This document shows positions 1 to 13,733 of a stretch of 64,000 nt of DNA, piece by piece. The translations under genes and the position numbers were made by a program. This DNA comes from Lichenostomus cassidix. Taxonomy: Eukaryota; Chordata; Aves; Passeriformes; Meliphagidae. The stretch covers positions 23,346,324 through 23,410,323 of the forward strand of contig CM039182.1 in assembly GCA_008360975.2 (NCBI GenBank), in the 5' to 3' direction. Position 1 is the first letter of the stretch; each line of letters opens with the position of its first letter. The notes below the pieces were generated by a model. That model was not told the origin of the DNA, did no database searches, and was given only the letters and a program-made list of their open reading frames with translations.

Positions 1-3000
1 CCAAAAAAGTCACCACCAAATGAAAAAAAAAGAAAACAAGGGTAAAAACTAACCAGAAAATTCACTATTTTTTAAAGCCAAACTGCAGAAGACAGCAACC
101 AAAAGCAGCCTCACCTCAGCCCCATGTCTCTTAATTGGCCAGGACACTGTCTCCTCCCCAGGTGTAGTGGAATTTAATCTTATGCCTTACTCAATCAGAA
201 GGATGTGATTTTTGGAGGAGCACTTGTGGATCATAGAATTATTTTTTCTGAGAGATCTCCACATGTCATAAATAGAGCCAAAAGAGGGACAGAAGAGTGC
301 TGAAACAGAAGAGTGTGTCTTTCTTTTGTAGTATCTGTATGTGTAGTGTCATTCACTGTGAGGCAGGAGAATGATGTCTCAGACTGTAGCCCACATTCTC
401 AGCAGTCACCATCTGCTAGTAGAGACAACCTTCTGTGTTCTTTTTGTGATATTTGGCATGATTGATAAAGATAAGAAGGGAGATGGTACTACAGATCAGA
501 GATGTAGAATAGATCCTGATTAGTACTGATTTACAGCAGCAGAGGACTTGGCCCAGTGCTCCTTACTTAGGGAGACACCAGGAGATACTTCTCTGATGAA
601 AAAACAAAATATTTATATTCCCTGAATATTCTACTAATGTGTGATTCAGAATGACATAACTGGATGAGTTAACCAAATTCCTAAAATGGATTAACCCAAC
701 CCAGCTGTCTCATTTAAAGATGATTTAATTAATGAAAAAGAAAAATTGCATTTTAAAAAATTTAAAACAGAAGAATAAGGCAATGAACATGCACAACATT
801 TTTTTTTTAACTAGTTGAATTTGCTGATCTGAAACCATCTAAACGAACACTGAGTTTGGAGTTCATCTCTGCCACAACTCTAACACAAGTGGTCAGTCTC
901 CAGAATTACAGTGGCCTGAACATGGCTGAGGGTGCTTAGACAAACTTATGCCATTTATTTAAGGAGTTTGTGAGTCAAACTGCAGGAAATATACCTCACA
1001 TCTCCCACTAAAAACAACAATTAGAATCTATTATATAACACTGTAGATTCATTAAAACAATGAGAAATTTACCCTGACCATCACAGATGTTATCAGTTGT
1101 TTAAGCATTGTATCTTTTCATTTGATCTGTTTTTCAAAAATAGTAGAAGATTGAATTCTTCACATATTTCTCAATATATGGGACTTTTACTGTTTAAATT
1201 CTGAAGAGAGTGAGGAAGAGATGGTCAATGAGATCTTGAAACACAACATTAAAAAACAAAAATTGAAACTAAAGCACCTGTGTTTTCTGGCTAGACAACA
1301 GTATATCAGCCAAAATAGCTGTTTTAACAATTCTGCCTGTGTTAAACTAGCTCCCCATAATTCATTTCATAATTGGGAAAAAATGCAGATTTTCTGACAT
1401 CATTTCAGTCCAGTGTTGGACACACTGTACTACAGAGAATCCAACAATAACCACTTATTTTTACTCTCCATGATTTCAGAAGAATCAATTCACCCAGACT
1501 GTATGAGGTGGCTTTTAATTAGGGCTTTTTGGTTCAAAATCTAGACACAAATAATAAATTTATATTTCAGTATAAATTAAATTGTATCTATGAACTTGTA
1601 TTCTTTCTCTTTCTCTTTTCCTGCTTTTAAAAACAAATCAAAGAACCAGACCCAGAAGTTTCAGAGGCCAGAATCTGAAAACTAGATGTTGGACTTTGTG
1701 GAAGAGAAGAAAGGTGTCACCTCTCCATTTTGTGGTTTGGAGTTATATTTAAATGTTATCAGTGGGGTTTTTTCTCTTCAGTCACTATCTCAGTGGCAGC
1801 TGACTCGTGTCCTGTTACTTGTTTATTACTAATTTTAAACCACAGGCCAAATCCCTCAACTGGGCTCACAATTCCTTTGTGTCACATACGAGTAAAATCT
1901 GTGAATTTCAACACTCCTATCTTCTTCTGCAGCTGAGTGGGCTGTTAGAGAAGGAACTGATTTTGGACAGGAAATTATCTTCCCATGAGAAACTGAAAGC
2001 AAGTCTAGGACAATAATTAATACAAAGACTGCAGCAAAGTCCTGATTCTGACTTTGACCATCTTGATGCAAATCCTGAATATGATCTTCTCAAGTTTCTC
2101 TGAATCTATAGACAGGAGAATATAATTTGACTTTGTCTTCTACAGGGACCCATTCTGAGAGTGCTCTCATGTTTTTCATGTGAAAGCTTTCTGCTGAGAA
2201 ACTAGCAGGTGGCACTCAGCCTGCCATTTCTGGCTTATTTTGCTTTACCTGATCTGATTTCAGTGAGATTAGAGAAAGAGATGCAAATGGACACAGGTGT
2301 ATGAAGGGAACAGAGGGGATGCAGCAAATGTAAAGGGGGCAGGGATGGTGCCCATTCAATTCCACCTGGCTGCCTGTCTCCAGGGTGACTGCCATTATCA
2401 GGGAACACAACCAAGTCCTATTTTTAACTTGAGTAAGAAAACAATTGTACTCTAGTTCATATTGAAAATCAATTTAATAACATTCCTATCAGGGAGAGAA
2501 TGGCCAAGATTCTGCAAGATCGACTTGTTAAGAATGGCTCAAGTATTTCAAAAGTAAACAAAACCTCAGTTGTCTCTTGACATGAATCTTTCCAGACTCC
2601 TTCACTATCTCTCTGTCTAGCATAATTTAGCATTGAGTGGGAAGGGGATATGGAGACAGAAATGAAAAGGAAGTGAAAATGGACACAGAAAAGGAGAAGA
2701 TGAAAGTAAAGAGCAGCAGAAAGAGGTGGAGAGAATAACCGCAAAATTCTTCTAAAAAGATCTTAAAAATTGCATGTCACATCAAATTCTTCAAGCACAG
2801 CCCATGACCAAGAAGCAATGTAAACTTTCTCATGATCTAGCATTCAGTTTATTCACATATTGCATAATAGCAAACATTCATAAAGGGATTACAAAGACTA
2901 ACAAATGATTAATGACTATTATATGTACACTAGAGACCTGAATGATAACACCTGGATTTAGGTGTAGCAGCAGAAGTGTTATACATGTTTAGAAGAAATA

Positions 3001-4313
3001 TCATAAACCTCAAATCCTTTATTAGAAGCTTATTTGATTTTGCAATTCAGCTTCAATGTACTAAAAATTGTCAAAGTTTAAAGTTTCATCATCTCTGGAA
3101 CCAAGTAATTGCATTAAAGAAGTAGTATTTCTGAGGCAGTATTTTAATTTTTACTGACACAACATCATGTGATCTGGCTGGTATTCAATGGGAACAAGAC
3201 TACAGCAAGATTTGTTAGCACTGTAGGCAGAACTAACAACATCACCTACAGCAGAGTTATTCTGACACTTTATAAGACTGCTACTAGCATACAATTTCAT
3301 TAAAATATGATTTCTGGAATTAAACTATCCATATCCTGTTTCAATCTGGTTAGTCTTTGCTGCAGCTGAAACATTTCAGATGTTTCCAAAACATAATTCA
3401 CCAGCAGTACATTATCTTTGCATTATAAATACCTAAAAGTGCTTTCATGAACAGACCCAAGCATCATATTTTGCACCAGAGATATGTAATGAAAATAAAT
3501 TTTAGAGTCTAGAAAAAATGTACCAAATTAGGCCAGTTTGTAAGAACTTGAACCAAAATCCAAAATCTGGATTTTGCTTATTTAAGTCTTGAAATAATCT
3601 GTCTCACCTGATCATGCTTGAAATCATGCCCATGACAATGACATGAGAATCTTCTACCTGGATGCTAATTAGACCATGGCTGCAGACAATATCCAAAGTC
3701 AAGCCTTCACTGCTGTAGCTAGGTACCACGGCAAGCAACCTCCCAAACTTCTGCGTATACAATTCAGGGAACACCCTGGATGAAGTGACCATGGGAAAAA
3801 AAGGATTCATGGCTTATGGGAGTAGACTTTGAAGGAAATTATAAGACTAAGACCGGGAATCAGGAAGGTTAGAAGCATCATGAAAAACTGGGACCAGCTG
3901 AGCGAGTAGGGGCTGATAGCTGGGACTCACACCAGGAATGATGGGGAAAGAAGATGGACTGAGGAAGAGTGAGGACAGATGGGCTAGTTATTGAAATGAG
4001 GAACATCAGGCAGAATCAGGCAGAGTGTTAGCACAGGAGTGCTGGTGTGTCCACACTTCCCTATGACATCTGGAGCTCAGCTGAACACCTCTCTCCTGTC
4101 TCTAAACATCAGTGAAGCTCAATGGAAAAAGGCATGTATCACCCCATCTTGTGTCTTCTCCATGTCAACTTGTCCCTTTTAACAATTATTTTGTTGTTTC
4201 CCAGGCCAGAAGTCAGTTTTGTGTTTGACAAAAGTTCACTCCTGTCTAAGGTGATCATGATTTTTAGAGGACCAGTATGATTTTCCATATGAGAGAAATG
4301 GTACAAGATCATG

Positions 4314-4381
4314 CAGAATCACAGAGTGGGTAAGTTGGAAGGGACCACAGTGGGTCACCTGGGCCAACCTCCCTGTTCACA
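4314..4381 (-). mobile_element. CR1 LINE 3' end fragment
   Basis: CAGAATCACAGAG followed by GTTGGAAGGGACCAC and CCAACCTCCCTGTTCAC is the reverse complement of a CR1 3' tail. Short and diverged. Confidence 0.8.
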
Positions 4382-6274
4382 AAGAGCTGAGCAATATTTG
4401 GGTTTTAGATAACTTAGGATTACATGCAATTGCACAGCACCAAAAAGACAAAGGCACATAGTACTTCTATAATAGTGTGAGGAGGTAGTTATTGTCAATG
4501 GTGACTGTGAATACAAGTGCCCCTGAAGATCATCCACTGAAGTAGGACAGGCATGCTTAACGTCTCGGTGGTTGATAAGTAAATGGTTGCTTAAAATACT
4601 GTTATGTGTCACCAGTTTCTTATCACACTTTTTCATCCTCTATAATCACATTGACATTTGAAGCCAAAAAAGTGACAAGAAATTACATTACAACTATGGT
4701 TCAGCTCACTGTTTGACTATGTGCTTCAAGTTCAGTTTACTATAATACGGAACAGTGTTGCCTAAAAATGGCCTAGAAAAGGTGCAAACCCCTATGAAGC
4801 ATCTGTAGGGTGATAAACCTGTATCAGAGTACCAAGCACAAAGTCCTGCTAAACTGGTCTCTAAACATGATGTTGTATATATGCTGAGTATCTGTTGCTA
4901 AATGCTGTTCTAGGAGATTCGTGTATTAACAGACATCTTGGCTGAATGCTTGCTCAAAACCAAATTAAAATACCGTATTTTTAAGAAACCAGCTAATGCA
5001 GGCGAAATCCATGTAGCTCACTCTCTATTTGAAACCATGTCTGGAAAACTCAACTACAATTCTTGACAGTTTTGACAGAAATTTGACTGCATATTTCTGA
5101 CGGCAAACAGCAACAGGAAAGCTCTTGTGAATGAAAGCAAATAACTAAAAAATAATCCTGACTCAATTCTAATGTATACCATTCCATAGCAGCAACAAGA
5201 CACATATTGGCTTTCAGTTCAATATTCACATGAGAATAAAATAGGGAACATTTTCATTTATTTGGCTACATCTAGAAGAATGATGTCCACAGAACTGTAG
5301 GGATATGGGTTTTACTATAGTTGATTAAAGAATGATTCCTTAAATTCAACTACCAACTGTTCTGACATGAGATTTTTAGAGACAGTTTTCACAACCTTCC
5401 TTTGCATTGTCAAATAAAAAAATAACAGTGTCAGAGAGATCTAGCTATAGCTGTATTTTTCAGCTTCTTTCCTAAATTGCAATGTAAAAGGAAGAGCTAT
5501 TTTTTTTAGCAGTCTAATTAATTTTTGTGTTAAAAAAATCTAGTATGAAATACTAGCATTAAAACACATAGACACAATATTGATTCTCTGGCAGGAAACG
5601 AAAACTGTTTAAGAGATTTAGACACAGAAAATATGCACATTTTCAAATATGGTCATATGCAAAAATAATGAAATTTGCTGTAATAAATGTCAACAATTAG
5701 CATCAAATATCATAGAGAGTAAGTAAACTAGTAATAGATGTGTCTCAAAGAAATTTTAGTACAGCAGTGTATTTAGTATAACCTCAATATAGTAGTGTAA
5801 TGTTTTTTAAAGTCATGTAATTTATAGAAGTCAACAAAATTAACTGGCATAAAATCCACAAAATCCTTCCCATATTTGGAAGGAAGAAATACAAATGGTG
5901 ACCTCAGTTATTTGTTATTTCAGAGAAATAGCTGCCTCTTGATGCTTTAGAACACATGTAAGAGAAGTCCAAGACCTTTAACAGAAATTGTTATGGTTCC
6001 TAACTTTTGTTCCAGGCAGGCTAGGACTACTGATACCGAGCCAGCTCTGTAACTGGCCTAACTCCACTCACAAAATTTGGCCAAACATGAATTTGTCACA
6101 TTGATTTCATGTAAAGGTCAGATCCTGTGCGGTGCTCGAGTTTCTTTCAGAACAAAATGTAATACAGGAAGTCTCTAAAACCACATTTGGAACTGAAGGC
6201 TCTGAATGACTATTCTTCCTATGACTTCCATATAAATAACTGAATTTGTATTTTCTAGGGTTCTTACAGTTGTC

Positions 6275-6298
6275 TATTTATTTATTTATTTATTTATC
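6275..6298. repeat. (TTTA)n microsatellite
   Basis: About six copies of a TTTA tetranucleotide in an AT-rich intergenic stretch. Confidence 0.95.
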
Positions 6299-7128
6299 AT
6301 ATTTACTAGAAAAAACAATAATTTGTTTTCATGGATACTAGACAAACAATAGAGAAGGTAACCCATTTTAAAGACTGCTTGGATGGATTTTCAATCATCT
6401 AGTTTATTGCAGATATAGAAACTGTTCTGAAAACAGGTTTTGCAGAGTTAGAGTGCAGAAAATAAAGGTTCTGTGACCCAGCTGAGGAACAAAGCCTGTG
6501 AAGATTACACATAGGAAACACCAGGGAGGAAAGCATGGAAAACAGATTGGAGAGCAGCAGATAACTGGAAAAAACAGGCTGGCATCTTTGATGAATCATA
6601 TGGATTGAGAGGGTGACATAAAAAGAGGCAAAATAGTCCAAATACTGCAGACTTGGTATGCCAGGCCAACAGGTTTGTTTGCAGCAGTTATTCCCAAGAT
6701 TCAAATTTGAAAGACAATAAATACTTATGAGGAAGCTTTTAAATTGCCATGGTGAAAGAAAATTAGCAGTTTCTTAAAGGATTCACTGTTGGTATGAGCT
6801 TTGAAAATAAGAATCTCTGACTGACCTATATTTTATACTAAACACTATAAATTGTTCACTCACTGGAGTAAGAGAACTGTGATCTCTATACAAGTTCTCT
6901 ATTTTTGCATTGCATCTGCTGAGAATCTGGTATTTCCCACATATAACTAAGATTTCAGCAATGTACACAATTGTGCAATGTACCCAATTGTGAAAAAGCA
7001 TGTGCAAAAGCCCTTTATTTCTTGTTGCTTAAATGCTTCTACAATGACAAAATGAGAATCGTCGATAATGTCTTGTGTGAGGATCCGAATGCTTAACTGG
7101 TTTCTGTAGCAATAAACTGGAAGGTACA

Positions 7129-7161
7129 GGTGAGTTGGAGGTGAGTTGGAGGTGAGTTGGA
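7129..7161. repeat. Tandem 3 x 11 bp
   Basis: Three exact copies of GGTGAGTTGGA. The unit contains GGTGAG, so each copy carries a splice-donor-like site on the plus strand. Confidence 0.95.
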
Positions 7162-10100
7162 GGCTTTAGTTGTTTGGCACTGACCATAAGGAATGCAAGT
7201 GGAGGTTTAGGCAAATTCCCTGGCTCTGGGTGATTTCTGAATACCCCATCTGAGACAGTGGCTGGTGAGTTTGCCATGTTGCACAAGGATAGCTTAGGTC
7301 TAAGTCTCTTTACAGGTATGAGTAAGAAAAAAACCCCAAGAGAATCCTTGCCTCATGTCAGTTTGGAGCAGAAGAGAGGTAGTTTCCATGCTTTGTTCAA
7401 GAATCTTAGTGCCAGACTGCAGCTGGGATAGGCACATTGCAGTGCACACCCTCAGCTCGAGACAGCCCATCTCTTTGCAGCACGTCAGTGCTGCAGCTGT
7501 GGGATGCTCACCTCTTTAAATGCAAGACTTGTTTCTCTAGTCCCCAAACACCAGCAGATGTTTGGAGTAGTTCTGTGACAAAGGGGACTTTGACCCCAAA
7601 GTCAACGTACTCCTCCTGCAGTACATTGTAAGCAGAGTGACTATCAGTAGGCTAAAAATACATTATCTTCCCAGCTTGGGGAACAGGTATCACTAGTGAT
7701 CACACATATGGAAGCTCACTGTACCAATACAGAGACATTTAGCAGAAAAACATCAAAAATACAGCAACAACACAACAAAAAAGTATGGAAAAGGAGTCTT
7801 CTGTGTCCACCAGAGCGAAAATTTTTTTAGCAAGGCAAGGGTGATACCTGAGTGAAGTGTGTGCTATCTTGCCCCACTGTCCATTCGAAATACAGATAAC
7901 AAATGTACATGGGGAAATATCAAGTTCTCACATCCAAGGACAAGCACAAATTATGTCATTGTCCTCAACAGAAGAGAAATATTCAGTTATTCTTTTACTG
8001 TGTGCAAGGTATTCAAGGCCTGTCAGATTGAGGAGATATTTTGTTTTACCAGTTCGGTTGCAAAACTTTAGTAATTTCTACGACCACATGGATATGCATT
8101 TGTTTAATCCTTTACTTTTAAACTCATTCACAGTATTTTTTATCCTACCTTCGTAATTTTTTTATCCAGTTTATCCAGGAGTGGATTGATTTTTCACAGT
8201 AATCCATTTACACCAGGACTATAAGGCAGAGTGTCCTGGCCATTGTGTAAGGCTTCAGTCCCACTTCTAATTGCTTCTGGTAACATTTCTTCCAGTCTAC
8301 TTCTTCCTGCCCTTGTACCAGACTGGTTCTTATTTCGGCACATAGTTTCTTGCTCTAGCTCATGCCTTTCTTATCTTGTGTTGATACTGGTACGGGCTAT
8401 CAAGTTCTTTTTTGGCACATTTTTGTTTCCTGCATCTACTCACTGCAAGAAGCTGTGCAATCAGAGCTCTGTGAAATTGTCAAGCATTTGTCTGAGACAA
8501 TAAAATGTAGTTTCCATCTACTGCCATGCCCTATCTTTTATGGTTGTTTCCAAGATATTTTCATATGCTTGATTTTAAGTCCTTTGATATACAGCTTCCT
8601 GGTTTACCCCTTCAATGCATTGATAAAAATACTGCAGTTCCCAGGCACTAGTAATAATTTCAGTGAATTTTTACATTTTTAATTTCAGAACTGCACCTAT
8701 TCCCCTGCCAGTTCCCTTTTAAGCATTTTGCTGCCATAGTCAAAAGTTCGAGTCTTACTTGATAATTTAATTTTAAATATTTAGATATGCATTATTTGTC
8801 CTTGATGGGTTTTTTTTTTTGCCTGTAGTGCCTATAATCTTGTTGTTTACATATTTTCTTCCCGTAATATACCTAAAACTGTATTTTCACTACAGATACT
8901 GATTTACTTCCTATAAATATTGAATTGTGGTGTTGTGTTTATACCATCACAGATAATTCTAACTTAAGAGTTATTTTTCTTCACTGACTTACTGACTTTA
9001 TACAGATTGCTATTTTTTTTTGATCTTCAAATTTCTCCTCTGATCTGGTGGTTTGTCTTCTACTGTAATCTCTTTAACAATTTCTTTTTTTTTCCTTAAC
9101 TTTTTTCCCTGAACTATTTCCATGCAACTAGGAAAGTAATTTTCAATATTTGTTCTCTTCAAATTGTCTAAGGATTTAAAAGTACCCTACCATTTCTTCT
9201 TACTGGCTCTCATGTGACATGGTTATGCCTATTGTATGTGCCTGGATTTAAAGTTTGCATAATTTCCACCTGTGCTGAACCAGTCCACAGTTATGGATTT
9301 TCTGTACATTCCTGAATCCCAACAAATTTCCTTTACTTTCTCATATCAATCCAAAATTTGTTTACAAAGATCAATATTTTTAAACAAAATACAGTTTCTA
9401 TAAAACCTGATTCAGTCTTTGAAGTGAAGAGCCCTCCTCTTAGGTCTGATTCTAGTTCAACACATTCAGATGTTGCATTTGTCATTTTATTGAGATTAGT
9501 GGATTTTCTTCTGACTCACACTGGTATAAAGCAAGGCTCTGCTCCTCTGATTCACAATGACCGAGACACAGAATGTAACAAGCTGCTCACAATTTCTTAT
9601 GCTTGCCTCATTTCCAGGTATTAGGTATAAAAGTGTTTCAGCTCTAGTTGGCGCTTGCATGGTTCATTTAAAGTTGTCTTTGGTTTGGTGGACTTCCCCC
9701 AACTAACAAACATATTGTATTCAAATGCAAAAACTAATATCAGAAGTGAAAAGAACTGTTAAAGACATTTCTTTGGCCTGACTCAGATGAGTAATGAGGA
9801 TACAGATTTCCCCCAGGAAAGATTTGTCAGCTTAATGTTACCCTTGTGAATTGTATTTCAGAAATAAATGCATGAACTACTTATATCAGCTGAACAAATC
9901 AGCGAGACTATTTAAGTTAGAAGAAAGATGTTTTGTTAAGCCCTGCATCCCTAAAATGGTATAAATTTAGGTTAACTTTATTCTCAACAAGCTTCTCAGT
10001 TTACCGCTACTCTTCCTTATCCTCAGTTCCCTGTAAACTCTAACTCTTCTCAAGGTGTTCTCAGATGTCCAGCCTCAGAAACTGTGAGTATATGAATGCT

Positions 10101-10162
10101 ATTGAGTACTGATGTTCATGCTACATCAGTTCACTTCCTTCAGTAGCTGATGTGTGCAGAAG

Positions 10163-10253
10163 TGTAGCTGACAGGTTAAGGGAAGTCATTCTATTCTGTT
10201 CAGCACTTGTGAGACCAGATTTGTGGTAGTCTTCATTCTGGAGGCTCCCTACT
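10163..10253 (+). mobile_element. CR1 LINE internal 3' fragment
   Basis: AGCTGACAGGTTAAGGGA, TCAGCACTTGTGAGACC and TCTGGAGGCTCCC follow CR1 sequence upstream of its 3' end, in plus orientation. The 3' tail is absent. Confidence 0.6.
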
Positions 10254-10278
10254 GAGGCTTTTTAAGATGAGTTTTTTT

Positions 10279-10425
10279 ATATGCCCATGGTTGAAAATTT
10301 CACAGCCTCTCTTGGCAACTTGCTCCAGTGCTTCATAACCCTCAACAGTTCCTTCTTCAGAAATTCAGAAAGTGGTTCTGTTTCCATATAATCTGTTCTT
10401 GGCGCTTTTCACTTTTTCTATACTA
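10279..10425 (-). mobile_element. CR1 LINE fragment, opposite orientation
   Basis: CACAGCCTCTCTTGGCAACTT, GCTCCAGTGCTTCATAACCC and the following TTCCTTCTTCAGAAATT block match minus-strand CR1. It sits almost directly beside an inverted CR1 piece, suggesting two insertions or a rearrangement. Confidence 0.6.
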
Positions 10426-10689
10426 AAAATCAAGCAGGGCCAGGATCCCCAGTTTTCCATACTGTTTAATTGTTATATGGACATGTTCTTCATTTGTGCT
10501 TGTCAGCAGTTCCCCAACCAGTATTTTGGAAAGGCATTTGATATGCACTGTGAATCATTGTAATAGTGACTGTCCACAGCAAAAAGTTCATGTGTCCACC
10601 CGGTGCTGCATGAAAGAGAAATAAGATGTATGAACACATACCTAACCCCTTTTGCTTAACCTTGTGGCTTAAATGTGCATTAGAACACG

Positions 10690-11345
10690 AGAACAATTTA
10701 AAGTATTAAGGCCTGAACTCCAGGCCCTGACTGAGGCCTGAACAACAGGCCTTGAGCCAAAGTTGATCTCTAAATGAACCTTCCAACCAAACGTTATATG
10801 TATCTGCTCATTAATCAAGCATTATTAGCAATACGATATATGTATCCACACATTAGCAAAACATCTGTTTACCTTTTCCTATTTGGAAGCAGGACAAGGC
10901 CATGAAATCAAACATCTGGCCTTGTTTGGAGGTGTATCATCAAAGATCCTTGGTTCCTCCTTGAGCTCTGGCCCTGCTTTGGGGGAACCCAAGAGGAGGA
11001 TGAAAACAGATGTTCCTGCACTAGAAGTTATGGTAGCTTGTTTACTCAACAAAATAAAAGCTGGGCCCTCTAAGCAAAGTTTGAAGCCTTGCCTGAGGAT
11101 GAATGGAGCACACAGGATTTTCCAGTTACTAGGAGTGGCTCTCCAGTCCTCTGTTGTAACAGGGGCTTCCCTGGTTGATGTCTGTATCCAGATGATGGCA
11201 AAGTTTTTGGGTAACTACTGTTGTATCTTTCTTAACCACCATAGGCAATCTTTTGCAGTAATGATTAGGTACATTGCTTAGCTTATCCTTTTGTGAATCT
11301 TTGCAGTTTTGCACTGTAGTAAAGGACACTTATTCCTTAAGCTGA
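10690..11345 (+). mobile_element. Weak LTR candidate with 132-codon open frame
   Basis: The segment contains AATAAAAGCTGGGCCCT at about 11050, resembling the R region of an LTR, and an open frame of 132 codons (10883-11281) with no recognisable domain. It starts with a 25-bp tandem duplication rich in AGGCCTGAAC. No paired LTR, primer-binding site or retroviral gene was seen. It could also be unique intergenic DNA. Confidence 0.22.
10709..10758. repeat. Tandem 2 x 25 bp (AGGCCTGAAC unit)
   Basis: Two diverged copies beginning AGGCCTGAAC, each with an internal CAGGCC that makes short palindromes. Confidence 0.75.
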
Positions 11346-12579
11346 TGTCTGTGTCTTTTGTGCTGACCCTTTCCACTGGCAAAACAAAATTCCAAATCTG
11401 CTCTGTGTAGTAGTATAGCTGTAGCTCATCCTCACAAGACTTCAGTGCTTTTTTTCTATTATCATGAAGCACTAATATAGGCAGTTGTTGCTGAAAATAA
11501 GTTGTTATTATTATTAAATAGAAATGGTAAATTTCTTCTGGCACAACAAAAACCGTACTCTGACCTCATGATGAGGCTTGAATTGGTGAGAAGGGTACAA
11601 GGCTAGCTATCCTAGTAGGATCCAGTGGAGTCACAGAGACGCCTGCCTTCTCAGTTTTATTTTCTCCTTGTCCTTGTATAATCTGGTTATAGTTTGCCTC
11701 ACATATACATATACCTGTTTCCTTTCACTTCTTCCACTCAACTGATGCCCTGTTCTAATCTTGGTTCATATATGCTGTTCATTTACAAATAAAATTGTAC
11801 ATTTCTACTCTTGTAGAAGTGCTTGTATTACACTTGTAATGTAAAGGCACACCACACATCATAAATCTAGAATTTTTCTTTTCAGGTGCCACAGACTTCT
11901 GTGAAAACCTTTGCCTTGATTTGACTGTCCAAATGGAACTGCTTGAAGATGCAGGGAAAGAGAAGTTAGCACACAGGCTTTAAAAACTTTAAAAGAGGTG
12001 GCAATGCTGAAGTGTATTGTATTTGATGGTGAGTCTCAAGTGCCAGAAATTCTGTGTGCAGCACTCTTCCAATATTATGAAAAAAGGGAAGTTTAAAGGA
12101 GCTGCCAAAGTTACAGCAAGAAAAAGGTTGAAAACTCCTGAAACAAACTAATAATACAGCTGAAGTCCCCATGCAAAAGTGGACCAGAAAGGGTATTTCA
12201 TTGTCAAGATACACAGCATCTCCCAAACTTTTAAATCTCAGCTGGGATATATTATATACATAGAATAATGTGTTTTTCCCTTGTAGTTTCAATGGGGTGC
12301 AGAATTAGCTTGCTCTCTTTCAGGCTCTTAGTAATACACTGTACTACAGCAAGGCACAATTTATACAACCGAACAGAATTGTCACACACAAAGAACATAA
12401 GACACATCTGTATTATGATGTTCCATGGCATCCACATGTTTCCTGAATAGTCACAATAGTGGTGATAATGAGGGTTGTGTAGAAGTCATAAGCAGAGGCA
12501 AAAGAAAGGAAGTATGTTTCTGCAGTTACATGGCAGCTGAAATAGGTGTATGGTTTTCCCTTCACTTTGAACAAGGCTG

Positions 12580-12645
12580 CAGTACAGCTTGTAGTGTACA
12601 AGTACAGCTGCAGTACACTGTACAGTACAGTACCCAGTACAGCTG
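12580..12645. repeat. GTAC-rich cryptic repeat with palindromes
   Basis: The motif AGTACAGCTG or a close variant recurs several times, together with ACTGTACAGTACAGTAC. The segment is locally self-complementary and could fold into short hairpins. Confidence 0.7.
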
Positions 12646-12882
12646 CAATGAAAGGATGTGTGCAAGCTGTGTAAGATTCCAGTGGAAATGCTGCAAAGAG
12701 AATAAATAACTCCCTGTGTTTGTGGAGGATCTCATGTAGCAACAGTCTAATTCTGCCTTTCTCTCAAATGGAGAGCATCCAAAAGTTAAACCTCTGATGG
12801 GGCCTATATTCAAGATTAAGCACTCAGCCTTTCAGCCAAGAGGCATGACTGATTCCTAGTTTTAGGACACAAAAATGTTAAT

Positions 12883-12883
12883 G

Positions 12884-12922
<39 letters not shown>
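12883..12922. repeat. (TA)n microsatellite
   Basis: A run of about 19-20 TA dinucleotides, likely polymorphic. Confidence 0.97.
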
Positions 12923-12926
<4 letters not shown>

Positions 12927-13675
12927 AACATTATATATTTTTTAATTCTTTTTTTTTTGGGTGAACATTCCTTTTTTAACCTAGGCCTTCTTAGGACTAA
13001 TGAGATCAGCATAGTTTTTATACTGATGTACTTGTTCTACCTGCAGGTATCTGAGACTATTTTTCCACATATGTCCTGAAAGAAACTATAGGGAAAAAGC
13101 CAAAGGAAAGATAGTAGAAGAAATGTTTGCACAGATGATGGAACATGCAATTCTGAGTTAGCTTATTTTCAGGTGCAAACAAATACTTTTCAGGCAGTCT
13201 GAGTAACATTTCCACACCTGAACTATTACTTACTATTTAAAGATCATCACAGTAAACTTTTTAGATTTAGGAATGTTAAAAAAATTTTGCGTCCTAACCA
13301 GACATATTTTTAACCTTGATTGCTTGGGGAGGAAGGGGAAAAGATAGGTTATCCTTTTGTTTTTTGTTGAATAGTCAGCATCCTATTCCAGGAACAATTG
13401 ATTCTGAAATAATAAAGACTTTCCGGCTCTCTAGAACTGCTTAGGTTTTTACTATTCCTTTTGGATGATGGTTGCCTTCTGCTTATATTTGCTGAATGCA
13501 TTTATCCTGGCTGACAGGCCTTCTGATACCTTTAGAGTTGACTGCAGGGCTGCGTGTGAGGGGGAGCGTGCACTGATCCTAACAAAACACCTTGTTTGCA
13601 TGGTCTGTCCCTACACGGGGGACGTGCTATTTTCTTTCTTTTAAGTAATCACCACAATGACCTATTAGACCAAAC

Positions 13676-13733
13676 GACCTTATACTGCTGATAACAAACT
13701 GCCTGACCTTATACTGCTGTTAACAAACTGCCT
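13676..13733. repeat. Tandem 2 x 29 bp
   Basis: Two copies of a 29-bp unit beginning GACCTTATACTGCTG differ at one base (GATAAC versus GTTAAC), so the duplication is recent. Confidence 0.95.
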
